64,000 bases of DNA from Bufo bufo (lineage: Eukaryota; Chordata; Amphibia; Anura; Bufonidae). The DNA lies in the NCBI RefSeq assembly GCF_905171765.1, contig NC_053392.1, forward strand, positions 369,377,442 through 369,441,441, given 5' to 3'. This document shows positions 20,765 through 31,682 of this stretch, piece after piece. A program made the translations under genes and the position numbers. Under the pieces are notes generated by a model, which did no database searches, was not told the DNA's origin, and saw only the letters and a program-made list of their open reading frames with translations. The stretch's first letter is position 1; the number at the start of each line of letters is the position of its first letter.

Positions 20765-22478
20765 GATTACAGAAAAAGAAATGGCTGTTATGGTACAGAA
20801 TTGCTTATCTCACTACATTCAGGTTTATCTAATATGGACTTTCAGATACAAAACCCTATTACAATAGTTCTTTCTCGCCCAGCCCACATTCCTGTCTCTT
20901 TACCTGTACAGAAGACCTCTGGTTTTGACAACAAATTCTCTAATGATGATTAGTGTTGTTGCTCTTCTACAGTAATTATACATCCATCCTTCGGAAAAGC
21001 TGTTGCTCCGGAATTAGCTGCCCTCTTTCCATTTCCTAAGTAATTAGAATTTATTTGATTTTATTTCACTAACGCTTGAAAACAAATAATTAAAGTGAAT
21101 GATACCGAACAGCAGCGCTGCTTAGTTTGTAGAAATACAATTATTTTAGTCATTTTCCTGAGTACCGATGTTGACATTAATTACCAATAAATAAAACTAT
21201 TTGATAATTCCTGTTTATTTCATTATACCGTATGGTCAAATTAGTAACAGAAAAGAATCCCTCAATTTCATCAAAGACTTGGCTATTTATCAAATAGATT
21301 ACGGTAGCTAATTGTTATGCATATACAGTTTAGGATTTATGGCATTAAATATTAAATAATTTGACAAGATAATGTACCAAAATTGAGTTAACTCTAAAGC
21401 TTCCCATTTACACACATTCAGGGTTTGATCAGCTTTTATTTAGGAATTTTTATGCAGTTTTTTAAAGTTAAAGAGAGAAAGTGGTATCTGTCCCTTTAAC
21501 TTCTAACGCTTTATAACTTGACACCTTGTTTTGGCTTCAAAACGGCATAAACAAATTAAGAAATAAAACCTAAATATTAACCAGAATGTGTGTATGTAGC
21601 CTAAGGATTCTATGACACGTGCACCCAAGACAAATGTGGATTATAGTTTTTAGCTCTGCATCTGTACTTGCAACTTGAAAACACAGTAAATACTTCTGTA
21701 GGAGGGCAGTTACCAGTAACCCGCATGTGATACCCGCATTTTGGGGGCAAACTTGTCATTGCACCCTGATATTTGCAACTGTATCCATTTCACAATCACA
21801 CCATACCTCTAATGACAAAGTTTCCTTAGGCACGTTCAAATGTGGCATATTTGCTGTCGATTTTGTGTGCAAATTCTGAAGCATGGTACAATGTATATTT
21901 AGAATACCCCAAATTCTCCTCAATGATTCCACCAAGGATATCAAGGCTGGTTACTTCAAATGTTGACTCCATGCAAATGTGTTATTCAAAGCATAAAGAA
22001 CCCCTTCCTAGTATAATTTATACCCTAAGGGGGAGTTGCTGTAGATTTTCTTCTTCATTTGCACCAGAGAACTGGTGTCAAGGAAGATTAATTTGTATTG
22101 GCTGTTGGCCACGTCCCTTTCCTACCCTTGCCATGCCCCCTTTAGGAAAAGTGCAAAGGGGTGGTATAAAAAGAGGAACTTTTATCAAAGTATTTAAACA
22201 GGGCAGGGTATAAGTTTCTGATCAGTTGGGGTCTAAGTGCAGGGACCACCGATCATGAGAACGGACACCTCAAATGATTAATGGTAGTTGGAGTATGCAA
22301 ACTGCTGAGTGGTAGGTGGAGTATGCAAACTGCTGGTCCAGTAATTCTCTGTGGAACTGCTGTAGGTAGCTGAGTACAGTACTTGTAAGCACGAAAATGA
22401 CCACGGCACTCTTCCAGAAGGCTTTTTGTGGGTGCACGTCCCCAAGTGGTTTTCCTCCAACCGGATCACCTGAAATTA
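20765..22478. other. AT-rich single-copy-looking DNA, no gene seen
   Basis: No terminal repeats, RT, transposase or splice-framed exon is recognised. The stretch 20930-21320 contains several TAATTA/ATTA cores and few CpG, with little sign of repeat structure. A short direct repeat (GGAGTATGCAAACTGCTG) occurs at 22282 and 22319. Confidence 0.5.
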
Positions 22479-22780
22479 TTGTATATTTATTGAGGAGACA
22501 GCACACCAAGGATTTTGAGCAATGCTTCTTTAATTTATTTCATATTCAAACACCAGTGGTAGTTGTTTGTACATCCTGGTTGATCCTGCCAGTAGCATAT
22601 GCTTGTCTGAAAGATTAAGCCATGCACGTGTAATTACGCACGGCCGGTACAGTGAAACTGCGAATGGCTCCTTTGATCGCTCACACTGATGTACAAACAA
22701 CTACCACTGGTGTTTGAATATGAATTCAATTAGAAAAGCATTACTCAAAATCCTTGGTTGTCTCCTCAATAAATATACAA
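22479..22780. mobile_element. foldback element with 18S rRNA 5' fragment in its loop
   Basis: Two near-identical inverted arms (22479-22574 and 22688-22780, about 95 bp each) surround an 18S rRNA segment. The arm ends read TTGTATATTTATTGAGGAGAC and are preceded and followed by TA, as in a Tc1/mariner-type MITE. TA is weak evidence in AT-rich DNA. The arms differ by only a few substitutions and small indels. No ORF is present. A transcript would fold into a long stem with the rRNA piece as the loop. Confidence 0.75.
22575..22684 (+). pseudogene. 18S rRNA 5'-terminal fragment (not a working rRNA gene)
   Basis: The sequence starts CCTGGTTGATCCTGCCAGTA, the universal start of eukaryotic 18S rRNA from about nucleotide 3. 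It continues through ACGCACGGCCGGTACAGTG to CGAATGGCTC with about four substitutions. It then skips roughly 19 nt of 18S sequence and resumes at CTTTGATCGCTC. It covers only the first ~130 nt of the ~1.8-kb molecule and has no rDNA promoter next to it. It is therefore a captured fragment. Confidence 0.92.
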
Positions 22781-23975
22781 TAACAGAACTTGGTTATTTT
22801 CTGCAGTCCCACAGAAAGTGCATGAAGCGACAGTACACATGCTTCACCTACCAATTGATTTTCTTGGGGGAACCCTCCTTTCTTGTGATTTTCTTGGGCC
22901 CTAGTGATTGAGTCTCCACCAACCCCCTTAAAGGACTAATTTACAACTACTTTTTCCTGATCGTCAGGTGGTGCAAAAATTGCAGCTATGTTGTTTGACA
23001 TTATTTTTTATTACTATGATTGTTAAACTTCACAGTTAAATTCTGTAAATGCAGCCTGGGACATAATGAAACACATTTCTCTACATATTCAGCTCAAATG
23101 TTCTATGTCTAAACTGACGGTCCCATTTTTAAACACAGAAAAATATGAATAGTGGAATTTTCTACTTGACCTTTTCTGATTCATAAATGTACCGAGTGTA
23201 GAATGAATGAAATAAACCTTCAGCTCGAGAGACACCAACAATTCATCTACTCAGAACGTCTGCTTCCATCAATTCTATGTAATATCCCTGATTTCACTTA
23301 TTTATTGCTTTTTCAACTCAACAAATGTTGTACGTCATTAATCTTTTCTCCTTAATGATAATTTCACTGGGCCTGATTTTTCATTGTACTCCATTACTCA
23401 TTTTAAACGCTTGTCAGACTACTATTTCGGAGATTTCTTCCACTTGTAGCTATTTGTATGCGCTGCACTTTAATATATTCATGTAATTTCACTGCCACAT
23501 ATGTTCATCACTCACGTTTTAAGATCTCCAGTCCTCACCCTTCAGTGCACTATTCAATACCTTCAGGCCAATGCATAATATAGCTTCAATGAACAATGTA
23601 TAAGAAGCTATAATGTTATAGATGGAAAAAAAACCTCAATTATACATATGGCCTCATTACCATATTTAATTTATAATTATATACAGAGAGGGAATGAAAA
23701 TAGAACTAAAGCAAAGACACACATGAAAAAAATCTAAGAAAAAACATAATAGGAGATTAGAAAAACAACTTCCACTTCAAAGTGTGCAACGTGGACAGAC
23801 CAACCTTTCATTCTTTCAAGATCAGGGCAACAGAAAGCAGCATTTAACAACATCAGAGCTCAGACATAAAATTCTGAGGCATGCGTTTCATATCTTTTTC
23901 GGAAAACATATGTCCAACACAGAGATCCCATCAGACAGGCTTTGGGTCATTTGGACTGCAGCTGTAGTTAAACAG
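22781..23975. other. AT-rich non-coding DNA, no gene seen
   Basis: No conserved domain, splice-framed exon or element ends are recognised. The composition is AT-rich and resembles 20765-22478. Confidence 0.5.
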
Positions 23976-24350
23976 TTAAAGGGGTTGTCCAGGTTCAGAC
24001 ATACTTCCATTTTCACCCCGGCAGCCCCCCTGACAGGAGCATCGGAGCAATTCATGCTCCGATGCTCTCCTTTGCCCTGCGTTAAATCGCGCAGGGCAAA
24101 GGCATTTTTTGGAGATCCGGTGACGTTCCCAAGGCTCTCCATGGGGCTGCAAGGAAGACCGGTGATGTCACCGCCACTGATAGGCGGGATTTAGTGCTGC
24201 CCTAGCCAGTAAAACAGCTAGGGCAGTGCTAAAGCCCGCCCATCAGAGCCGGTGACGTTACCGAACACACTGCCGGGCGGAAACTTCTGCCCGGTAGTGT
24301 ACTATTGTAAATAAAAGATCGCTTGCCCTGCGCAATTTAGCCCTGAATGA
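23976..24350. mobile_element. T2-type MITE, one clear end
   Basis: The left end TTAAAGGGGTTGTCCAGG is the standard form of this frog MITE class. The interior is GC-rich with inverted blocks (GGAGCATCGGAGC and GCTCCGATGCTC; CTTTGCCCTGCG and CGCAGGGCAAAG; GCTGCCCTAGC and GCTAGGGCAG). The right end is unclear; a CGCTTGCCCTGCGCAATTTAG segment at 24310-24342 mirrors 24070-24090, so the copy may be truncated there. Confidence 0.6.
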
Positions 24351-24629
24351 ATGAATCAATTCTACATGCATTGTATTTGTTACAAGTTTCTCAAAAATTC
24401 TACTACCGAACAAAGCCAAAGTTTTGATGATTCGACTTGGACGAATCGTGGAAAAAACGGCCCAAGCTATTTTACATGTACAATTTGGTACACTAGTGAG
24501 ATTAACAGTGCAAAGAAGATGAAGGATCACATGACCCTGGGCAGAGCCTCGGTCGGCAGGCTTGCCCATAATGCCTTGCAGTCAGCCTAGCAGACAGCCA
24601 ATCCGAAGGAGTGATACTGACATATTATA
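24351..24629. other. non-coding DNA, nothing recognised
   Basis: Unique-looking sequence between two T2-type MITEs. Short open frames on both strands have no recognisable domain. Confidence 0.4.
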
Positions 24630-25272
24630 TTAAAGGGCTCCTGTCACCCCCCAAAAGTCATTTTTAATTTTTGGGCTAATTAAAATCCTTATAGTGTGAT
24701 TATTCAATATATAGTGCTCTTACCTTTTTCTGTGGCTTAGTTTCTTTAAAAACCGCACCTTTTTAATATGTTAATTACCTCGCTACCAGCAAGTAGGGCG
24801 GTTACTTGCTGGTAGCCGCCGCATCCTCCTTTAAAAAAAAAGCCCCCTCGCACGGCCGCTCCTTCCTCAGTGCGCCTGCGCCGATGACGTCACATCTACA
24901 CCCGGCGCAGGCACACTGAGGAAGGAGCAGTCCTCCTCTCAGTGCGCCTGCGCCGACTGAAGACCGGTACGGCGCAGGCGCGATATTTGGAACGCAGACA
25001 GGGCCAGCCGGAGGAGGAGAGCGCTCGCTGGCCCTGTCAATCAACAGGAGGAGGGGGGCGTTTTTCTGAAAGGAGGATGCGGCGGCTACCAGCAAGCAAC
25101 CGCCCTACTTGCTGGTAGCGAGGTAATTAACATATTATAAAAGTGTGGTTTTTAAAGAAACTAAACCACAGAAAAAAGGTAAGAGCACTATATATTGAAT
25201 AATCGCACTATAAGGATTTTCATTAGCCCAAAAATGAAAAATGACTTTTGGGGGGTGACAGAAGCCCTTTAA
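24630..25272. mobile_element. T2-type MITE with GC-rich hairpin (643 bp)
   Basis: The duplicated target TTAA is intact on both sides. The terminal repeats extend for about 150 bp (CTGTCACCCCCCAAAAGTCATTTTT..., GAGCACTATATATTGAATAAT). The middle, 24840-25070, is GC-rich with GCGCAGGCGCA-type repeats that alternate orientation. There is no credible coding frame. Confidence 0.9.
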
Positions 25273-25756
25273 GTCACAGGCAGAGACGCCATTCTGAGCC
25301 CAGCCACTGATGTGATAGGATGTGTATGTCACAGACACACTCATTAGACAAGACAGCAAGAATAGGGTCTTCCAGGGACAGCGTTAGGGAATGGGGAGAT
25401 AAATTTAGTTATGGAGATGGAATTACTTGATAGAAAAACAGGTTTTAGTACTAGATATTGGGTGAGTTAGTGTTATGTGCCTGTTAAATGACTGGAGCTG
25501 TTCATATATATACAGCTTTGAAGAGATAGTAAATATTTTATGTGTAGCAGCCAGATATTTTTCCAAAACCCTGATGCAAAGTTTCTACAGTTAATAAGCA
25601 GACCATAAGTATATTTTCCAGCATATTTTCGAGCATCACCAGCAGCGTATATTCTGCTGCAGATGTTGCGAAATTGCCCTTTTTTCCCCACAAATCTGTC
25701 AAATAAACATATTTTCCAGTGTCACTGCAGGGTTTATTTTGGTGACAGAGGTTGGC
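25273..25756. other. non-coding DNA, nothing recognised
   Basis: No gene or element ends are visible. It ends with the left 8-bp target copy of hAT-A, CTTAGCAC at 25757-25764. Confidence 0.4.
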
Positions 25757-26019
25757 CTTAGCACTAGAATTGAGCGGACACCTGGATGTTCGGGTTCGAC
25801 GGGTTCGGCCGAACTTGAGAAAAAAGTTCGAGTTCGGGACCCGAACTTGACCCCGAACCCCATTGAAGTCAATGGGGACCCGAACTTTTGAGCACTAAAA
25901 TGGCTGTAAAAATGTCAGGGAAAGGGCTAGAGGGCTGCAAATGGAATCAAAATGTGGTTAAGAGCATGGCAAGTGCTCTGCAAACAAATGTGGATAGGGA
26001 AATAACTTTAAATAACATA

Positions 26020-26404
26020 AAATAGGTAAAAATAAAAAATAATAATCTTGATCTAGGAGGACGAGGTCCATATGGAGTAGGAGGTTGAGGAGTCGGTGGA
26101 TGTGGCGGTGTAGGTGGAAGCAGCGGTGGAGAAGGAGGTAGCCTACACTGCTTTTTGGTTTTAAATTTTATTTTTAAAGTTAGGGTACACCCCAAAACAT
26201 TGGGAAATATAACCTGTGATAACCCCCTCCAGTCATGCTAAACACACGTTCAGACAATACACTGGCTGCAGGGCAGGCCAGCACCTCCAAGGGGTAAAGG
26301 GCAAGCTCAGACCATGTGCCCAATTTGGAGACCCAGAAGTTGCAGGGGCTGACACCTGTCAGTCAGTTCGTGTAGGCGTGTGCACACTTACTGCCCCAGC
26401 ATGT
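26020..26404 (-). pseudogene. hAT-A second copy of the transposase C-terminal block
   Basis: This segment repeats 27140-27620: both contain a GGAGTAGGAG.TTGAGGAG.CGGTGGA.GT.GCGGTGTAGG stretch, followed by TTTTTGGTTTTAA.TTT, then coding sequence. Read on the minus strand, 26216-26300 encodes the hAT dimerisation motif (EVLACPAASVLSERVFS). The copy at 27540 lacks exactly this motif. The block ends where an 18S rRNA fragment begins. Confidence 0.7.
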
Positions 26405-26560
26405 CACACGTCCCCGTGATGTTCACGATCCAATTTGATATCTGCTCTATTAACTTTCGATGTTCTTTTATGCGCCTGCCATGGTGATCACGGGTGGCGG
26501 GGATTCAGGGTTCCAGGCCAGAGAGGGAGCGTGAGAAAGAGAGGCCACATCCAAGGGAGG
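26405..26560 (+). pseudogene. 18S rRNA internal fragment inside hAT-A
   Basis: The stretch CACGTCCCCGTGAT ... TATTAACTTTCGATGTTCTT ... ATGGTGATCACGGGTGGCGG ... CAGGGTTCCAGGCC ... GAGAGGGAGCGTGAGAAA ... CCACATCCAAGG follows the conserved 18S rRNA segment lying some 270-420 nt from its 5' end. Many substitutions are C-to-T or G-to-A, as expected from methylated-CpG decay. It is too short and too diverged to be a gene. It lies on the same strand as the 5'-terminal fragment at 22575, but is a different part of the molecule. Confidence 0.88.
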
Positions 26561-26739
26561 ATTCATTTTTTCAAATTTAAAATTAGAGTTGAAATATGGG
26601 AGAAATTATTAAAACATAAAAGTGTGACAACTTTTCAAAGTTTAAGCATTGAATGTAAGTGTGCGTATTAATTACTGAATAATAATTTATTACATTTTAT
26701 TCCCTGTCACCTATGCAGGTGTTTATTCACGTCTAAAAT

Positions 26740-27130
26740 TGTATAATGTCAACCCAAGAATGTAACAGAAAAATGATTGAAATTTATTAAGCTGTCAACT
26801 AGGTAGAGGAGGGGTATATTACACCCAAAAATTGGTGAATTTCACCCAAAAATGTAACTGACATTTTTTTTTTTAAACCTGTCTACTATGTATAGCAGTG
26901 GTACATCACACCCAAAAATTGGTCAATTTCACCGGAGAATGTAACTGACAATTTTTTATTTTTTTTTAACCGGCCTACTAGGTATAGCAGTGGTACTATA
27001 CATCCAAGAATTGGTTAATTTCACCCTAAAATGTAAATGACAATTTTTTTTATTTTTTAAACCTGTCTACTTGGTATAGCAGTGGTACTATACACCCAAA
27101 AATTGCTGAATTTCACCAGAAAATGTAACT
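26740..27130. repeat. ~86-93-bp tandem repeats in hAT-A
   Basis: CACCCAAAAATTGG occurs at about 26822, 26908, 27001 (diverged) and 27093. Each is followed by ..TTTCACC..AATGTAACTGACA and a T-run. This gives four copies of an 86-93-bp unit. Confidence 0.85.
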
Positions 27131-27399
27131 GACAAAGTAGTGAAATGATATAAAATAAAATACGTACAAATAAAAAAAAATATTTGATTTATGAGGTGGA
27201 GTTCCATATGGAGTAGGAGTTTGAGGAGGCGGTGGACGTAGCGGTGTAGGTGGAAGCGGCGGTGGAGGAGGACGAGGTAGCCAACACAGGTTTTTGGTTT
27301 TAATTTTTTTTTCAAATTAGGGTATACACTAAAAGAGTGTTAAATATAAAAAAATAGAAGAATGAGCAATTGCGCTGCAGTATAACAATGGCTGGTTAG

Positions 27400-30300
27400 T
27401 GCCGGTATACATGTCTATTATGCACAAGGTACCGACAAGTCCTGAGGGATCCTTGCCTGGTTCATTTAAATGAACGTGAGCTTGTCCACATTGGCTGTGG
27501 ACAGGCGGCTGCACTTGTCTGTGATGACAGGCGTAAAGGGCAAGCTCAGGCCATGTGCCCAATTTGAAGACCCAGAAGTTGAAGGGGGCAGACCCGTCAT
27601 TCAGTACGTGTAGGCGTGTGCAGACATACTGCTCCACCATGTTGGTGAAATGCTGCCTCCTGCTAAGACGTTCCATATCAGCTGGTGGTGCTGGTTGTTG
27701 TGGCATGCTGACAAAGCTTTTCCACATTTCAGCCATGCTAACCCTGCCTTCTGAGGTGCTGGTGGTGCCCCAGCTGCGTTGGCGACCTCTTCCTCGTCCT
27801 CTACCTTTGCCTTGTGCTTCTACTGTGCCCCCGCTGTCAGGTGGGAATGCCACCAGCAGCGCGTCTACCAGCGTGCGCTTGTACTCGCGCATCTTACGAT
27901 CACGCTCCAGTGAGGGAATTAAGGACGGTACATTGTCCTTGTAACGGGGATCCAGCAGCGTGGCCACCCAGTTATCAGCACAAGTTAGAATGTCGGCAAC
28001 TCGGCGGTCGTTGCGGAGACACTGCAGCATGTAATCGCTCATGTGTACCAGGCTGCCCAGAGGCAACGAAAAGCTGTCCTCTGTGGGAGGTGTATCATCT
28101 GTGTCCTCTGTATCCCCCCCCATCCACGCACAGTGATGGCCATGAGCTGGTCTGGGTGCCATCCTGCTGTGAACATGGTTCCTCCTCCTCCATTTCCTCC
28201 TCCTCATCCTCCACCTCGTCATCCTCCAGAAATGTGCCCTGGCTGGACAATTGTGTACCTTGGGATTGTGGGTGCAGGAACCTACCCTCGGAGCCACTTG
28301 GGAATAACTGGCCGGAAACCCTACGAAATGATCCCTCTTCCTCCTCCTTCTCCTGTGCCACATCCTCTTCCATCATCGCCAGGAGCGTTTTTTCAAGGAG
28401 GCATAGAAGTGGGATAGTAACGCTGAGAACGGCGTTATCGGCACTGGCCATGTTGGTGGAGTACTCGAAACAGCGCAACAAGGAACACAGGTTTCGCATG
28501 GAGGCCCAGTCATTGGTGGTGAAGTGGTGCTGTTCCGCCGAGCGACTCACCCGTGCGTGCTGCAGCTGAAACTCCACTATCGCCTGCTGCTGCTCGCACA
28601 GTCTGGCCAGCATGTGCAAGCAGGAGTTCCACCTTGTGGGCACGTCGCATATGAGGCGGTGAGCGGGAAGGCCGAAGTTACGCTGCAGCGCTGACATGCG
28701 AGCAGCAGCAGGGTCAGAATGCCGAAAGCGCGCACAGACGGCCCGCACTTTATGCAGCAGCTCTGACATATCGGGGTAAGTTTTAAGGAATCTCTGCACC
28801 ACCAAATTCAGCACATGCGCCAGGCAAGGGATGTGCGTCAAACCGGCTAGTCCCAGAGCTGCTACGAGATTTCGCCCATTATCGCACACCACCAGGCCGG
28901 GCTTGAGGCTGACTGGCACAAACCACTCATCGGTCTGTTGTTCAAGGCCCGTCCACAGCTCCTACGCGGTGTGGGGTTTGTCCCCCAAACAGATAAGTTT
29001 TAAAACTGCCTGCTGTCGTTTACCCCTGGCTGTGCTGAAGTTGGTGGTGAAGGTGTTACGCTGACCAGATGAGGAGCTGGTAGAGGATGAGGAAGCAGAA
29101 TAGGAGGAGGAAGCAACAGGAGGCAAACTGAAGCGCCATGCAATCCTCGGTGGTGGAAGGACATGCGCCAAACTGCTATCCGCCTCAGGCCCAGCCGCCA
29201 CTGCATTTACCCAGTGTGCTGTTATGGAGATATAACGGCCCTGACCGTGCTTACTGGTCCACGTATCCATAGTCAGGTGCACCTTGCCACAGATGGCGTT
29301 GCGCAGTGCACACCTGATTTTGTCCCCTACTTGGTTGTGAAGGGAAGGGATGGCTCGCCTTGAAAAGTAGTGGTGGCTGGGCACGACGTACTGTGGGACA
29401 GCCACCGCCATAAGGCCTTTAAAACTATCCGTCTCCACCAGACGGAATGACAGCATTTCATAAGCTACTAATTTAGAAATGCTGGCATTCAGGGCTAGGG
29501 ATTGTGGGTGGGTAGGGGGGTACTTCCTCATCCTCTCCAGCGTTTGGGATATGGAGAGCTGAACGCTTCCGTGGGACATTGTGGAGATGCTTGGTGACCC
29601 AGGTGTTGGTGTTGCTGGCAGATCCTCTGTTTGCGGGGTGGCAGGTGGCACTGTCACTCTAGAGGTGGATGAAGAGGCCGAGACTCCAGCAGAAGGAGCC
29701 GTTCTTGGTTTTTGAGGTGTCTACTCCACTGCAGCTCGTGCTTTGCACTTAAATGCCTGGTCATGCAGGTTGTGCTCAGGTTGAGAACGTTTATGCCTCA
29801 CTTCAGGCTCTGATTGCACAGCGTGCAAACCACTCGTGTCTTGTCGTCAGCACATTTTCTGAAGAACTGCCACGCCAGGGAACTCCTTGGAGCTGGCTTT
29901 GGTGTGCTCGGTCCCTTGCTGCGGTGGGCAGTAGCAGGCGTACTGTCTAGAGGACGGCCACTCTGCTTTTGCACCCTGCTCCCTCTTCTGCTGTGCTGGT
30001 GGCTCTGCGCGACCACTGCCTCTTCCTCCGAACTACATAGGTCACTCGCATGACCTTGATTCCATGTGGGGTCGAGGACCTCATCGTCCTCCACATCATC
30101 TTCCACCCAGTCTTCACCCCTGCCTTCCTTGTCGATCTGCACACTTTCGAAAGCCCCAGCAGTTGGCACCTGTGTTTCGTCATCATCTGAGACGTGCTGC
30201 GATGGTCCTCCCATGTACTCATCTTGAAAGATAAGTGGTTGGGCATCAGTGCACTCAATATCTTCCACTTCTGGGGCAGGGCTAGGTGGATGGCTTTGGG

Positions 30301-30712
30301 AGACCCTGCTAATAGAGTCATCAAAAAGCAGAAGAGACTGCTGCATGACTTGGGGCTCAGACTGCTTGGCTGATTTGCAAGGGGGTGAGGTGAAAGACTG
30401 ATGGACATCGGCTGCAGGTGCCAACTGTGGTCTCTCGGCAGGAGACTGGGTGGGAGACAATGTGAAGGAACTGGATCCACTGTCAGCAACCCAATCTACT
30501 ATCGGCTGTACTTGTTCAGGTCTCACCATTCGTAGAACCGCATTAGGCCCGAACAAATACCGCTGCAGGTTCTGTCGTCTACTCGCACCTGAGGAAGGGG
30601 TTTCACTAGTGCGTGTAGCTGGCACAGATCGACCATGTCCTCTCCCTGTAACAGGAGCTCCACCAGCAGCACCACGACCTGGGCCACGTCGCTTATTTGA
30701 CGCTCTCCTCAT
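27400..30712 (-). pseudogene. hAT-A transposase (BED finger, hAT), several breaks
   Basis: Met at 30712 opens a basic N-terminus (MRRASNKRRGPGRG), an acidic Ser/Pro region and a BED zinc finger (SSLAWQFFRKC, CTLC) near 29800-29870. The frame then stops at 29798. The next frame (29657-28962) has the catalytic Asp block KVHLTMDTWTSKHGQGRY. A TAG at 28962-28964 is followed in frame by VVCDNGRNLVAALGLAGL and DVPTRWNSCLHMLARL. A frameshift at a C-run near 28115 leads to the C-terminal part (LLDPRYKDNVPSL, FNFWVFKLGTWPEL). The dimerisation motif is deleted near 27540, where the sequence jumps to VITDKCSRLSTANVDKLTFI. The protein would bind the element ends and excise it. Confidence 0.9.
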
Positions 30713-30779
30713 ATTTCTCGAATTTAGGATCTTGCCCAAAATGGGTGTTAAATTAATAGTAGAATAGAATGACAGTATG

Positions 30780-31420
30780 TAAAGGGTGTATCTCACAAGG
30801 CCTGAACCGGACTAGGCCTCAATTAAAGATTTGTTTGCCCAAAATGGCTGTATTTCAAATACCTGAATCAAACCCCTGTATTTAAAGGGGGTATCTCTCA
30901 CGGCCTGAACCAGACTAGGCCTCAATTAAAGATTTGTTTGGCCAAAATGGCTGTATTTCAAATACCTGAATGAAACCCCTGTATGTAAGGGGTGTATCTC
31001 ACACGGCCTGACACACTGTAGGCCTGAATTAAAGATTTATTTACCCAAAATGGCTGTATTTCAAATGCCTGAATCAAACCCCTGTATGTAGAGGGTGTAT
31101 CTCACACGGCCTGAACCAGTGTAGGCCTGAAATAAAGATTTCTTTGCCCAAAATGGCTGTATTTCAAATGCCTGAATAACACCCCTGTATGTAGAGGGTG
31201 TATCTCACACGGCCTGAACCAGTGTAGGCCTGAATTAAAGATTTCTTTGCCCAAAATGGCTGTATTTCAAATGCCTGAATCAAACCTCTGTATGTAGAGG
31301 GTGTATCTAACACGGCCTGAACCAGTGTAGGCCTGAATTAAATATTGGTGCACCAAATGGCGGTATTTCAAATCTCTGAATCTAACCCAAATGTATTAAG
31401 GGTGTATCTCACAATGACAT
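30780..31420. repeat. 103-bp tandem array in hAT-A (6 copies)
   Basis: The phrase TATTTCAAAT recurs at 30851, 30954, 31057, 31160, 31263 and 31364 (period 103, the last 101). Units contain TCTCACACGGCCTGAACCAG and TAGGCCTGAATTAAAGATTT. The array lies just upstream of the transposase start, in its promoter-side leader. Confidence 0.93.
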
Positions 31421-31682
31421 CTGAATCAAAGGCTGCCAAAAATTTTTTTGCCCAAACGAGTGTTTGTTTAGCAATTGAATTTGACAGCAGTATATAAGCC
31501 TGTAATTTCACACATGCTGATGCTGCAAGGCCTGAAAATAGTGTTTTTTGGCAAAAAAAAGTGTGTTTTTAAAACCCCAGAAAATGATGGGTGTATTTCT
31601 AGCTTAAATTGCACACTGACTAATCCAGATGTTGTATATTGCCAAAAAAGTGTTTTTTTGGTAACAGAATATGAAAGCTGTA

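Noticed and set aside
22575..22684. A working 18S rRNA gene
   Set aside because: Only ~110 nt of the 5' end is present, with a deletion and no continuing rRNA sequence on either side.
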